Shown: positions 1-5,849, counted from the first letter of the stretch. The stretch: 6,978 nucleotides of DNA from Actinomycetota bacterium (GCA_009701105.1 WLKU01000070.1:1-6978); one strand, 5' to 3'. The notes: generated by a model from the sequence alone, not told the origin. Program-made: numbers and translations.

Positions 1-802
1 CTCGCAACACGGAGGGCTCTCCTCGTGTTACGACCGTAAACCACAACAACACAAACATCGTCAACCCAAGCCGCCACGACGACCGAGCGCGCATCAGCAA
101 CGGGCCCATCACTGTCAAGAGAAATGCAACATTTTGCCCCGACACTGCAGTGAGGTGCGACAAACCACTGTTTCGAAATGATGTGATCATTGTGGCTGGT
201 TGCTGTCGATCATCACCGATGATCAAGCCCATAAAAAGCGCACCTTCGTCACGAGGCATCACTGCTGCAGATCGCGCCAATGCTTTGCGAATATTATTTG
301 CACTCAAATAGAGCACCGAACCATTACCAAAACTTTCGCTGACCTCGCGAACGGCAAAGGTTCCCACAATATGTCGATAAGACAACCTGTTTTGTTTGCT
401 TGCTTCAAGACGCAAACGATCTCCCGAAACCCACAGCACCTCACCCGCCTGGCGATTGCTTAATCTTCTTCCGGGTAGACCGTAGGCATAGACAATGAAC
501 CGCTCACCATCGAGTTGCAAGACGGTCTGCACTCCACCGTTTCGCCATTGCGGGTCTTCCATCACCTTTGCAGTGCCATCAAACGAACCCAATTGCGGTT
601 GTCGAAGTTGGCTCCACGAATGCGCACCCAAACCCGCGCCAGAAAATCCGAAGAAAATCATCATTGTCATCAAGAAGATGTTCCTCCTACGCAATGCGCT
701 ACCGATAACCAATACAGCGCTAACCCACAAACTCAATACAACATGATTTGTGATGCTGACCGACATTCGAGTGCACACCAACAACACGATTGCTAACAAC
801 AA
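1..802 (-). CDS. comEC: ComEC/Rec2 family DNA-uptake channel protein, N-terminal part (runs off left edge)
   Basis: This gene has no stop inside the window, so only the first ~267 codons are seen. ComEC forms the inner-membrane channel that passes single-stranded DNA into the cytoplasm during natural transformation. Counting from a TTG at 802, the order is: hydrophobic helices (residues 1-36 and 42-60), a soluble OB-like DUF4131-type section (about 70-155), then the start of the Competence domain with SGLSHLTAVSGQNV (212-225) and TRGEPSVLR (259-267). Both motifs are typical of ComEC; the second matches the EPSVLRA signature of actinobacterial members. The C-terminal metallo-beta-lactamase-like part, if present, lies outside the window. 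The start is uncertain: residues resembling the usual N-terminus (LSDSYVLL) lie just upstream of the TTG, the frame stays open to an ATG at 916, and a CTG occurs at 829. I see no good Shine-Dalgarno or -10 box for it. It is in the same direction as comEA but separated from it by an opposite-strand gene. Confidence 0.9.
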   Translation of the reverse strand, partial: MLLAIVLLVCTRMSVSITNHVVLSLWVSAVLVIGSALRRRNIFLMTMMIFFGFSGAGLGAHSWSQLRQPQLGSFDGTAKVMEDPQWRNGGVQTVLQLDGERFIVYAYGLPGRRLSNRQAGEVLWVSGDRLRLEASKQNRLSYRHIVGTFAVREVSESFGNGSVLYLSANNIRKALARSAAVMPRDEGALFMGLIIGDDRQQPATMITSFRNSGLSHLTAVSGQNVAFLLTVMGPLLMRARSSWRLGLTMFVLLWFTVVTRGEPSVLR

Positions 803-835
803 GACGTAGCTATCGCTGAGTTGAGGCAGATGCCC

Positions 836-863
836 ACTTGAGCCATGTTGTGTCTCGTAGAAT
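836..863 (+). promoter_or_regulatory. Candidate leaderless promoter of the 870-1319 membrane protein gene
   Basis: TAGAAT at 858-863 differs by one base from TATAAT. Its last T is 7 bases before the A of the ATG at 870, so transcription would begin on the start codon. A weak -35 (ACTTGA, 836-841) lies 16 bases upstream. The only purine-rich stretch before the ATG (GAGG, 865-868) is too close to act as a Shine-Dalgarno. The -10 match is seen directly; leaderless use is inference. Confidence 0.55.
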
Positions 864-869
864 TGAGGT

Positions 870-1319
870 ATGTCAGAAGTAGAAACATCGCAACCGCGCG
901 CGCGTTCGCCACGCATCGTTGTAGATGGCATCATTGCCAACCGCAATTTGGTGCGCAAGCGTGGAGGCGTCGTGGCCGTTGCCATGAGCGCTTGCCTCGC
1001 CCTCGTTGGCCTGATTTTGCTTGCGCTTCCTGGCTCACTGCTTAGCATCTTGGGATATCTGATCTTGGTGATTGCACTGCCCGTGTTGTCCATTGCAGGT
1101 GTTCCCGCTGTTTCTACATTTGTGAGTTACGCACTTGCCACCTTGGCAAGTGCAGCCATCTGGTTTGCTCTTGGCCAAGTGTCGGCTCTTCGGGCGACTC
1201 GTCGCGCAGTTGCTGGCTGGCCCGAATGGGCACGAGAATTTCGACCACTTGCCATTGGCGTTGCAATCGGCGCATTGTTGGCATTGGCGCTGAGTGCCAT
1301 TGTGCTTGGCGCGTTGTAG
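870..1319 (+). CDS. Small hypothetical membrane protein with four predicted helices
   Basis: I do not recognise the family. The 149-residue product has a hydrophilic, arginine-rich N-terminus (residues 1-32), three closely spaced hydrophobic segments (about 33-53, 55-76, 80-103), a basic/aromatic loop (about 106-125, with Arg-rich ALRATRR and WPEWAREF), and a fourth segment (126-147) ending at the C-terminus. By the positive-inside rule both ends would be cytoplasmic. The ATG at 870 is favoured because a TAGAAT box lies exactly 7 bases upstream; a later in-frame ATG at 984 would cut into the first helix. The gene lies between comEA and comEC but on the other strand, converging with comEA (11-bp gap) and diverging from comEC. 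Its position suggests, without proving, a link to DNA uptake or to control of that locus. Codons 88-94 coincide with a perfect inverted repeat. Confidence 0.75.
   Translation: MSEVETSQPRARSPRIVVDGIIANRNLVRKRGGVVAVAMSACLALVGLILLALPGSLLSILGYLILVIALPVLSIAGVPAVSTFVSYALATLASAAIWFALGQVSALRATRRAVAGWPEWAREFRPLAIGVAIGALLALALSAIVLGAL
1131..1153. repeat. Perfect 10-bp inverted repeat with 3-base loop inside a coding region
   Basis: GCACTTGCCA (1131-1140) and its exact reverse complement TGGCAAGTGC (1144-1153) flank the loop CCT. It lies codon-aligned in the third predicted helix of the 870-1319 protein (Ala-Leu-Ala-Thr-Leu-Ala-Ser-Ala). Each strand could form a strong hairpin. No T-tract follows on the plus strand, so it does not look like a standard intrinsic terminator. 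Confidence 0.8.
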
Positions 1320-1330
1320 CACCTGCCCAG

Positions 1331-2026
1331 TCACACACGCACTCGTGCGCGCAGCGCCGCAAGTTTTGATGGCCCGATACCGCGCACATTGAGCAAGTCA
1401 TCGACAGATGCGTACGGTCCGTTTGCGACGCGGTAGTCAATGATGGCCTGAGCGGTCGATGGCCCAACACCTGGCAGTGCGTCTAGATCTGAGATTGTTG
1501 CGCTATTGATATCGACAATGCCAGCAGTAGGCGTCGCGCCCCCAACCGCGCCAGCACCAGCACCAGCACCAGCAATCGGCAAGTTGATTCCAGCGTGTGG
1601 TCGGGGCAATGTCACTCGAGGTGTTGAGCCCATTCGCGGAATAAACACTTGAGCAGCGTCTACAAGCGGTGCAGCAAGATTGACCACAACGAGATCGGCT
1701 TGATTTGTTGCGCCGCCTGCCGCCTGCAGCGCATCAATCACGCGCGCTGTTGCTAACAACACATACACACCTGGTTTGACCACCTCGCCCGACACATACA
1801 CCGTGATATTCGCCGAAGATGAAATTGCTGACGACGCATCCGTGTTTGATGCAATCGTGTTTGATGCGACAGACGTCGTTGCGAACGGAATACTTGCCTC
1901 GGGAGGTGGAGGCGGAACTCGCACCACCCACCACACACCCGCGACCATGACAACAACACCGAACGCAGATGCCAAGATGCGGCTAATTCCAATCCAATGA
2001 ATGAAGTCGATGAGTGGTCTTGGCAC
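1331..2026 (-). CDS. comEA: ComEA family competence DNA receptor (SLBB + helix-hairpin-helix)
   Basis: ComEA is a membrane-anchored double-stranded-DNA-binding protein that pulls DNA across the cell wall and hands it to ComEC. In this 231-residue protein a short N-terminal cytoplasmic piece is followed by one membrane helix (about 15-36), a proline run (PPPPP, 38-42), an Ala/Ser/Thr-rich spacer (43-72), an SLBB domain (about 73-130, ITVYVSGEVVKPGVY), a Gly-Ala linker (151-163), and a C-terminal tandem helix-hairpin-helix DNA-binding domain (about 170-229) with the hairpins PGVGPS (185-190) and RGIGPS (215-220). Architecture and length are standard for Gram-positive ComEA. The gene follows the thioredoxin by 19 bp on the same strand, so the two are probably co-transcribed. 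Downstream, the opposite-strand membrane gene ends 11 bp away with no visible terminator between. Confidence 0.95.
   Translation of the reverse strand: MPRPLIDFIHWIGISRILASAFGVVVMVAGVWWVVRVPPPPPEASIPFATTSVASNTIASNTDASSAISSSANITVYVSGEVVKPGVYVLLATARVIDALQAAGGATNQADLVVVNLAAPLVDAAQVFIPRMGSTPRVTLPRPHAGINLPIAGAGAGAGAVGGATPTAGIVDINSATISDLDALPGVGPSTAQAIIDYRVANGPYASVDDLLNVRGIGPSKLAALRARVRV
1551..1574. repeat. Hexanucleotide repeat (CCAGCA)x4 in comEA
   Basis: Four perfect copies of CCAGCA encode, on the minus strand, the Gly-Ala alternating linker between the SLBB and helix-hairpin-helix domains of ComEA. Gain or loss of a unit keeps the frame and would change linker length by two residues. Confidence 0.85.
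1841..1870. repeat. 15-bp tandem repeat (2 copies) in comEA
   Basis: CGTGTTTGATGCAAT (1841-1855) is followed directly by CGTGTTTGATGCGAC (1856-1870), identical at 13 of 15 positions. On the minus strand the copies encode the Ala-Ser-Asn-Thr repeats in the spacer between the membrane helix and the SLBB domain of ComEA, a low-complexity stalk. Confidence 0.75.
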
Positions 2027-2045
2027 GACCCGATGTGTGCCGCAA

Positions 2046-2750
2046 CTAGAAGAGTTGTGCGGTCAATCTTTTTCGGTGACCAGCACTGCGTGGGTCGAGA
2101 GGCCCCATCGCTTCCATGATGTCCAAATACTTTTTACGCGCGTCTTCATCGGCTTTCACTTGAGGCAGCAGGGCTGTCAGTTGCGCGTCATAATCATCGG
2201 TTGGCGCGAAGGCAGCTCGAGCTGCAGCGATGACAACTCGCACCTTGTCGGTCTCGGGCACCAATGCCAGCACACCTAACGCGCCAGTCACATCACCTTG
2301 AGCCAGCAGCAATTCGGCCAGCAAGATTGCAATTTGTTCGTCACCGGGCTTGAGCACAAACGCTTCACGCAAACTCGCCTCATCGCCTACTGCCAACAAC
2401 GACTCAACAGTCGGCACTCCACCCTCAGGCATCAGTGACTGTACAAATTCGGCGATTACGTGCTCGGACTGCGCACCGACAAAACCGTCAAACATTGCCC
2501 CGTCTTTGAGCGCATACACAGCAGGTATTGATTGCACTTTGAACGCTGCAGAAATCGCCGGATTTTCGTCCACATTGACTTTGGCAAGTATCACCCTGCC
2601 ATAGGTGGCATCAGTGAGTTTTTCGAGAATTGGTCCAATCGTCTTGCACGGCCCGCACCATGGTGCCCACAGATCAACAATGACGGGCGTGGTCTTCGAG
2701 CGCTCTAAAACCTCGGCCTGAAACGTTGCATCGGTTACATCAATCGCCAT
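2046..2750 (-). CDS. Thioredoxin-fold co-chaperone of the CnoX/YbbN type
   Basis: The 234-residue protein has an N-terminal thioredoxin domain (about residues 1-108) with the full active site WCGPC (31-35), VIVDLWAPW before it and the cis-proline loop SIPAVY (74-79). A C-terminal alpha-helical TPR-like region follows (about 113-234), closing with DPRSAGHRKRLTAQLF, the kind of tail seen in YbbN/CnoX proteins. Such proteins bind unfolded or oxidised clients and pass them to chaperones; E. coli CnoX lacks the second cysteine, whereas this one keeps both, so it could also exchange disulfides. No signal peptide is seen, so it is cytoplasmic. I chose the ATG at 2750 because a TATCGT box ends 7-8 bases upstream; an in-frame GTG at 2756 would add two residues. 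comEA follows after 19 bp. The phosphotransferase gene diverges from it. Confidence 0.9.
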   Translation of the reverse strand: MAIDVTDATFQAEVLERSKTTPVIVDLWAPWCGPCKTIGPILEKLTDATYGRVILAKVNVDENPAISAAFKVQSIPAVYALKDGAMFDGFVGAQSEHVIAEFVQSLMPEGGVPTVESLLAVGDEASLREAFVLKPGDEQIAILLAELLLAQGDVTGALGVLALVPETDKVRVVIAAARAAFAPTDDYDAQLTALLPQVKADEDARKKYLDIMEAMGPLDPRSAGHRKRLTAQLF

Positions 2751-2757
2751 ACCCACG

Positions 2758-2763
2758 ACGATA
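2758..2763 (-). promoter_or_regulatory. Candidate -10 box of the thioredoxin-comEA operon
   Basis: Read on the minus strand, TATCGT fits TAnnnT, and its last base is 8 bases before the A of the ATG at 2750, placing the transcript start at or one base before the start codon. There is no Shine-Dalgarno. No convincing -35 is seen at standard spacing. Confidence 0.45.
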
Positions 2764-2772
2764 CTGCCGAGT

Positions 2773-2801
2773 ATGACATCAAGCCCTTGCTTGACTAAGT
2801 T
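2773..2801 (+). promoter_or_regulatory. Candidate promoter of the phosphotransferase-PAC2-LLM operon
   Basis: ATGACA (2773-2778, 5 of 6 to TTGACA) and TAAGTT (2796-2801, fits TAnnnT) are separated by 17 bases. The predicted start near 2808 lies 3 bases before the ATG at 2811, so the transcript would be almost leaderless. The palindrome at 2779-2794 fills the spacer. Confidence 0.55.
2779..2794. promoter_or_regulatory. Operator-like palindrome in divergent promoter region
   Basis: TCAAGC (2779-2784) and GCTTGA (2789-2794) form a perfect inverted repeat around CCTT. It lies between the -35 and -10 boxes of the rightward promoter candidate and just upstream of the leftward -10, so a bound protein could affect both directions. 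It is too short and too far from any gene end to be a likely terminator. The regulator is unknown. Confidence 0.4.
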
Positions 2802-2810
2802 TGCTTGTCA

Positions 2811-3860
2811 ATGAATGCAACGCACCCAACGCCTGCGGGCATTAATGCAGAATCAGTAACTCGATGGCTGAGCGCAAATGTTGCTGGCTCAGTCGCACCT
2901 TTTCATTTTGAACTCATCGCAGGCGGACACTCCAACCTCACGTTTAGCGTGACCGATAGCGCCAACCATCACTATGTGTTGCGCCGACCGCCACTGAGCC
3001 ACGCACTTGCCAGTGCTCACGACATGGGTCGCGAACACCGAGTGATCTCGGCGCTGCAAGACACCAAGGTGCCAGTAGCCCCAACTCTTGCAATGTGTGA
3101 CGACGTTTCAATAAATGATGCACCGTTTTATGTGATGGGTTTTGTCGATGGAATCATCGTTCGCGATCCAGAGATTGCGTCAAGCATGCTCACTCCAGCT
3201 ACTCGTCTGCAGGCCAGCAACTCACTCGTCGACACCATGGCTGCAATTCATGCCGTCGATCCTGTTGCAGTTGGGTTGGGCGAACTCGGTCGACACGACG
3301 GCTACATCGAGCGCCAACTGAAGCGTTGGTACGGGCAATGGAATGCTTCCAAGACCCGCGAGTTGACTGCCGTCGACAGAGCGCACGACGAATTGCTCAA
3401 ACATCTCCCAGTGCAAGGCCCTGCAACGATTGTGCACGGCGACTATCGCCTAGATAACTGCATGATTGATAGTGCCGGCGACATTATTGCGGTGCTCGAC
3501 TGGGAGTTGTGCACACTCGGCGATCCACTCGCCGACCTCGGCCTACTGATGGTCTATTGGAGTGGCCCGACAGACGAACCCTCTGGCACCACATTTGGCA
3601 CCACGACCGCAGAAGGCTTTTTGAATCGCGCGCAACTTGCAGAGCGCTATGCAAAAGTTTCTGGACGCGACATTTCGCATCTGGATTATTACGTTGCATT
3701 TGCATACTGGAAACTTGCCTGCATTATTGAGGGTGTCTACGCCCGCTACATTTCTGGCGCCATGGGCGAACAAACCGACACAACCGCTTTTGAACCATTC
3801 AAATTGCAGGTTGAAGCATCGGCACAAAAAGCCGAATTGTTGCTGTCCCGCCTACAATGA
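2811..3860 (+). CDS. Phosphotransferase family protein (APH fold, ACAD10/11-like)
   Basis: The 349-residue protein has the aminoglycoside-phosphotransferase-like kinase fold. Visible elements are a glycine-containing loop LIAGGHSNLTFSV (35-47), a beta strand YVLRRPP (55-61), the catalytic loop HGDYRLDN (209-216, Asp211 as probable catalytic base and Asn216 as metal ligand) and the metal-binding VLDWELCTLGDPLADLG (228-244, Asp230). This set is typical of the kinase domain fused to or encoded near acyl-CoA dehydrogenases (ACAD10/ACAD11), which phosphorylates 4-hydroxyacyl-CoA; VLRRPP is characteristic of that group rather than of antibiotic-resistance enzymes. The substrate here is not shown by the sequence and no acyl-CoA dehydrogenase is in the window. 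The ATG at 2811 is preferred; a TTG at 2805 would add two residues. The gene heads a rightward cluster and PAC2 starts 7 bases after its stop. Confidence 0.9.
   Translation: MNATHPTPAGINAESVTRWLSANVAGSVAPFHFELIAGGHSNLTFSVTDSANHHYVLRRPPLSHALASAHDMGREHRVISALQDTKVPVAPTLAMCDDVSINDAPFYVMGFVDGIIVRDPEIASSMLTPATRLQASNSLVDTMAAIHAVDPVAVGLGELGRHDGYIERQLKRWYGQWNASKTRELTAVDRAHDELLKHLPVQGPATIVHGDYRLDNCMIDSAGDIIAVLDWELCTLGDPLADLGLLMVYWSGPTDEPSGTTFGTTTAEGFLNRAQLAERYAKVSGRDISHLDYYVAFAYWKLACIIEGVYARYISGAMGEQTDTTAFEPFKLQVEASAQKAELLLSRLQ
3853..3858 (+). promoter_or_regulatory. Candidate internal -10 box before the PAC2 gene
   Basis: TACAAT (5 of 6 to TATAAT) overlaps the end of the phosphotransferase gene and would start transcription near 3865, 3 bases before the ATG at 3868. 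No clear -35 is seen. It may give the PAC2 and LLM genes a second, near-leaderless transcript; this is inferred from motif and position only. Confidence 0.4.
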
Positions 3861-3867
3861 TCACACA

Positions 3868-4773
3868 ATGAGCGACGCATATCGCATTGCCCCACAGTTT
3901 GGCAACACACTTCCACGATTGAGCGATCCGCTCCTTGTCGTGATGTTTAGCGGCTGGATCGACACCAGTGTTGCTGCAGGTAATGCAATGGAATCTCTCA
4001 TCTCAGAGACCGGCGCCACAATGTTGCTCGAATTTGATACCGACTTGTTTGTTGACTACCGCGCACGACGACCAACTATGGAGCTTCGCGAGGGTGTCAA
4101 CACCAAACTCGACTGGTCTGCTCCGCACTTGATGATCGGTCACGATGTCAATCACCGCGATGTTCTGTTGCTCACTGGCCCCGAGCCCGACTCTCGTTGG
4201 AAGCAATTTGCCAACGAAGTAGCCACCCTCTCAACCACACTTGGCGTGCGCCGCATGCTCGGCCTTGGCGCATACCCCGTCGCCACCCCGCACACCCGCG
4301 CGGTGCAGATCTCGTGCACCTCGCCAAACGCCCCGTTAATCCAAACGCTTCCTTATATCAAGAGCTCGCTCGATGTTCCTGCCGGCATGGAAGCTGCTCT
4401 CGAACATGCACTTCACGATCAAAGCATTGACGCATTGGGATTATGGGCCCAGGTGCCTCACTATGTTGCATCGATGGCTTACCCGCCGGCGTCGGCAGCC
4501 CTGCTTGGTGCAGTGTGCGATGTGGGTGGTCTCACTCTCGATATCAGTGGCATTCTCGAACAAGCAGTCGTGCAACGCGAGCGTCTCGACCAACTTGTGC
4601 GCACCAATCCAGAACACGCAGCGATGCTCACCCAACTCGAGATTGCATTCGACGCCGAGCACAGCGGCAACGGCATACTGACCACAGGTTTTGGTGGAGT
4701 GCCACTTCCAAGCGGCGACGAACTTGCCGCCGAACTCGAAAAGTTTTTGCGCGAAAATCACAAAGACTCATGA
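3868..4773 (+). CDS. PAC2 family protein (proteasome assembly chaperone-like)
   Basis: This 301-residue protein belongs to the PAC2 family, named for the eukaryotic proteasome assembly chaperone and also present in archaea and actinobacteria, where its role is poorly defined. Typical family marks are VVMFSGWIDTS (24-34), FVDYRARRP (61-69), the acidic LLTGPEPDSRW (101-111), the LGLGAYP loop (131-137), LWAQVPHYV (192-200) with YPPAS (205-209), and a charged C-terminal helix PSGDELAAELEKFLRE (281-296). Length fits the actinobacterial group. The frame is open upstream into the phosphotransferase gene, but the start must be the ATG at 3868, 7 bases after that gene's stop; similarity begins right there. 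It overlaps the LLM gene by ATGA, so the two are probably translationally coupled. No proteasome gene is in the window. Confidence 0.9.
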   Translation: MSDAYRIAPQFGNTLPRLSDPLLVVMFSGWIDTSVAAGNAMESLISETGATMLLEFDTDLFVDYRARRPTMELREGVNTKLDWSAPHLMIGHDVNHRDVLLLTGPEPDSRWKQFANEVATLSTTLGVRRMLGLGAYPVATPHTRAVQISCTSPNAPLIQTLPYIKSSLDVPAGMEAALEHALHDQSIDALGLWAQVPHYVASMAYPPASAALLGAVCDVGGLTLDISGILEQAVVQRERLDQLVRTNPEHAAMLTQLEIAFDAEHSGNGILTTGFGGVPLPSGDELAAELEKFLRENHKDS

Positions 4774-5789
4774 AACTTGACGGTGGTATTCCCAGTTCAT
4801 TGCATAACGCCGCATCAAGCGCACAAGACTTAGAGCGCGCGGGCTACACCGGTGGCTGGACAGCCGAAACATCGCACGACCCATTCCTGCCACTACTGCT
4901 TGCGGCCGAACACACCAGCACTCTCGAGATCGGCACCTCAATCGCGGTTGCATTCGCCCGCAACCCAATGACACTTGCCAACACGGCATGGGACTTGCAG
5001 TCGTATTCCAAAGGCCGTTTCATTCTTGGTTTGGGCAGCCAAATCAAACCGCACATCACCAAACGTTTCAGCATGGAGTGGAGCCACCCTGCTCCTCGCA
5101 TGCGCGAGATGATCTTGGCCATTCGTGCCATCTGGGACACGTGGCTCACCGGTGCACCGCTCGAGTTTCGTGGCGAGTTTTATCAGCACACACTCATGAC
5201 ACCTTTCTTCACACCAGACAAAAAAGATCTCGGTGACTTTGGAGTCCCAAAAATATTTCTTGCTGGCGTTGGCGAGATGATGACCGAAGTTGCTGGCGAA
5301 GTGTGTGATGGTTTCATCTGTCACGGTTTCACAACCGAAAAATATCTACGCGAAGTCACTCTCCCCGCACTGAAGCGCGGTCGCGCCAAAGCAGGCAAGA
5401 CCATGGATGGTTTTGAAATAGTCGGACCAAGCTTTGTTGTCACCGGCAACGACGCGAACGAGATGCAACAAGCAGCCGCAGGCACACGCCAACAGATTGC
5501 TTTCTATGGTTCGACTCCCGCCTATTCGGGTGTGCTCGAGATTCATGGCTGGAATGATTTGCAACCACAACTCAATGCACTCTCCAAGCAGGGCAAGTGG
5601 GTCGAGATGGGCGATCTCATCACTGACGAGATACTCAACACGTTTGCTGTTGTTGGCGAACCCGAAACGATCGCACCCGAACTCACCAAGCGCTACGGCG
5701 ATGTCATCCAACGCCTCAGTTTTTATGCCCCATACTCAGGCGACCAAAGCCGCTGGGCGCAAGTGATTGCCGACATCAAGTCGGCTTAG
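4770..5789 (+). CDS. LLM class (luciferase-like) F420-dependent oxidoreductase
   Basis: The 339-residue protein is a TIM-barrel flavin/F420 enzyme of the bacterial luciferase superfamily. It shows the N-terminal strand MKLDGGIP, the GGWTAETSHDPFLPL segment (28-42), LEIGTSIAVAFARNPMTLA (52-70) with the cis-peptide region of these enzymes, SKGRFILGLGSQIK (80-93) followed by a His (95), PAPRMREMILAIRAIW (107-122), and VPKIFLAGVGEMMTEVAGEVCDG (159-181). The pattern resembles the mycobacterial MSMEG_2256-type F420 subfamily (recalled, not searched). Such enzymes use reduced F420 to reduce or oxidise small organic substrates; the substrate here is unknown. The ATG at 4770 overlaps the PAC2 stop (ATGA); the frame upstream of it is only a shadow of PAC2. 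It is last in its operon and converges on the hydrolase gene 59 bp away. Confidence 0.92.
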   Translation: MKLDGGIPSSLHNAASSAQDLERAGYTGGWTAETSHDPFLPLLLAAEHTSTLEIGTSIAVAFARNPMTLANTAWDLQSYSKGRFILGLGSQIKPHITKRFSMEWSHPAPRMREMILAIRAIWDTWLTGAPLEFRGEFYQHTLMTPFFTPDKKDLGDFGVPKIFLAGVGEMMTEVAGEVCDGFICHGFTTEKYLREVTLPALKRGRAKAGKTMDGFEIVGPSFVVTGNDANEMQQAAAGTRQQIAFYGSTPAYSGVLEIHGWNDLQPQLNALSKQGKWVEMGDLITDEILNTFAVVGEPETIAPELTKRYGDVIQRLSFYAPYSGDQSRWAQVIADIKSA

Positions 5790-5804
5790 GAAACTGTGGC
5801 TTTA

Positions 5805-5849
5805 TCCGCTGGGATATGAACGCGGAGATGGTTGAAAGTGGTTGAAAAT
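5805..5849. repeat. Convergent intergenic region with weak hairpin and 10-bp tandem repeat
   Basis: TCCGC (5805-5809) can pair with GCGGA (5822-5826) across a 12-base loop. It is followed by two decamers, GGTTGAAAGT (5830-5839) and GGTTGAAAAT (5840-5849), the second touching the hydrolase stop. No T-tract follows the hairpin on either strand, so a terminator role is doubtful. Confidence 0.4.

Noticed and set aside
200..796. Plus-strand open frames of 83-93 codons at the left end
   Set aside because: They are antisense to comEC, whose motifs are clear, and they are Cys/His/Pro/Thr-rich shadows.
1114..1470. 118-codon minus-strand open frame across the membrane gene and comEA end
   Set aside because: It runs antisense to one real gene and out of frame with comEA, is Cys/Arg/Thr-rich without domain features, and has no start signal.
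3637..3867. N-terminal extension of PAC2 by 77 residues
   Set aside because: It overlaps the end of the phosphotransferase gene out of frame and looks unlike PAC2; similarity begins at 3868.
4443..4769. N-terminal extension of the LLM protein by 109 residues
   Set aside because: It lies wholly inside the PAC2 gene in another frame and has shadow-like Arg/Ser/Thr-rich composition; the family start is at 4770.
4938..5324. Long minus-strand open frame opposite the LLM gene (and a similar one at 5346-5711)
   Set aside because: Both are shadows of a strongly supported LLM-class protein, with no motif of their own.
5790..5848. Bidirectional intrinsic terminator between the LLM and hydrolase genes
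   Set aside because: The stem is only 5 bp with a 12-base loop and neither strand has a T-tract after it.
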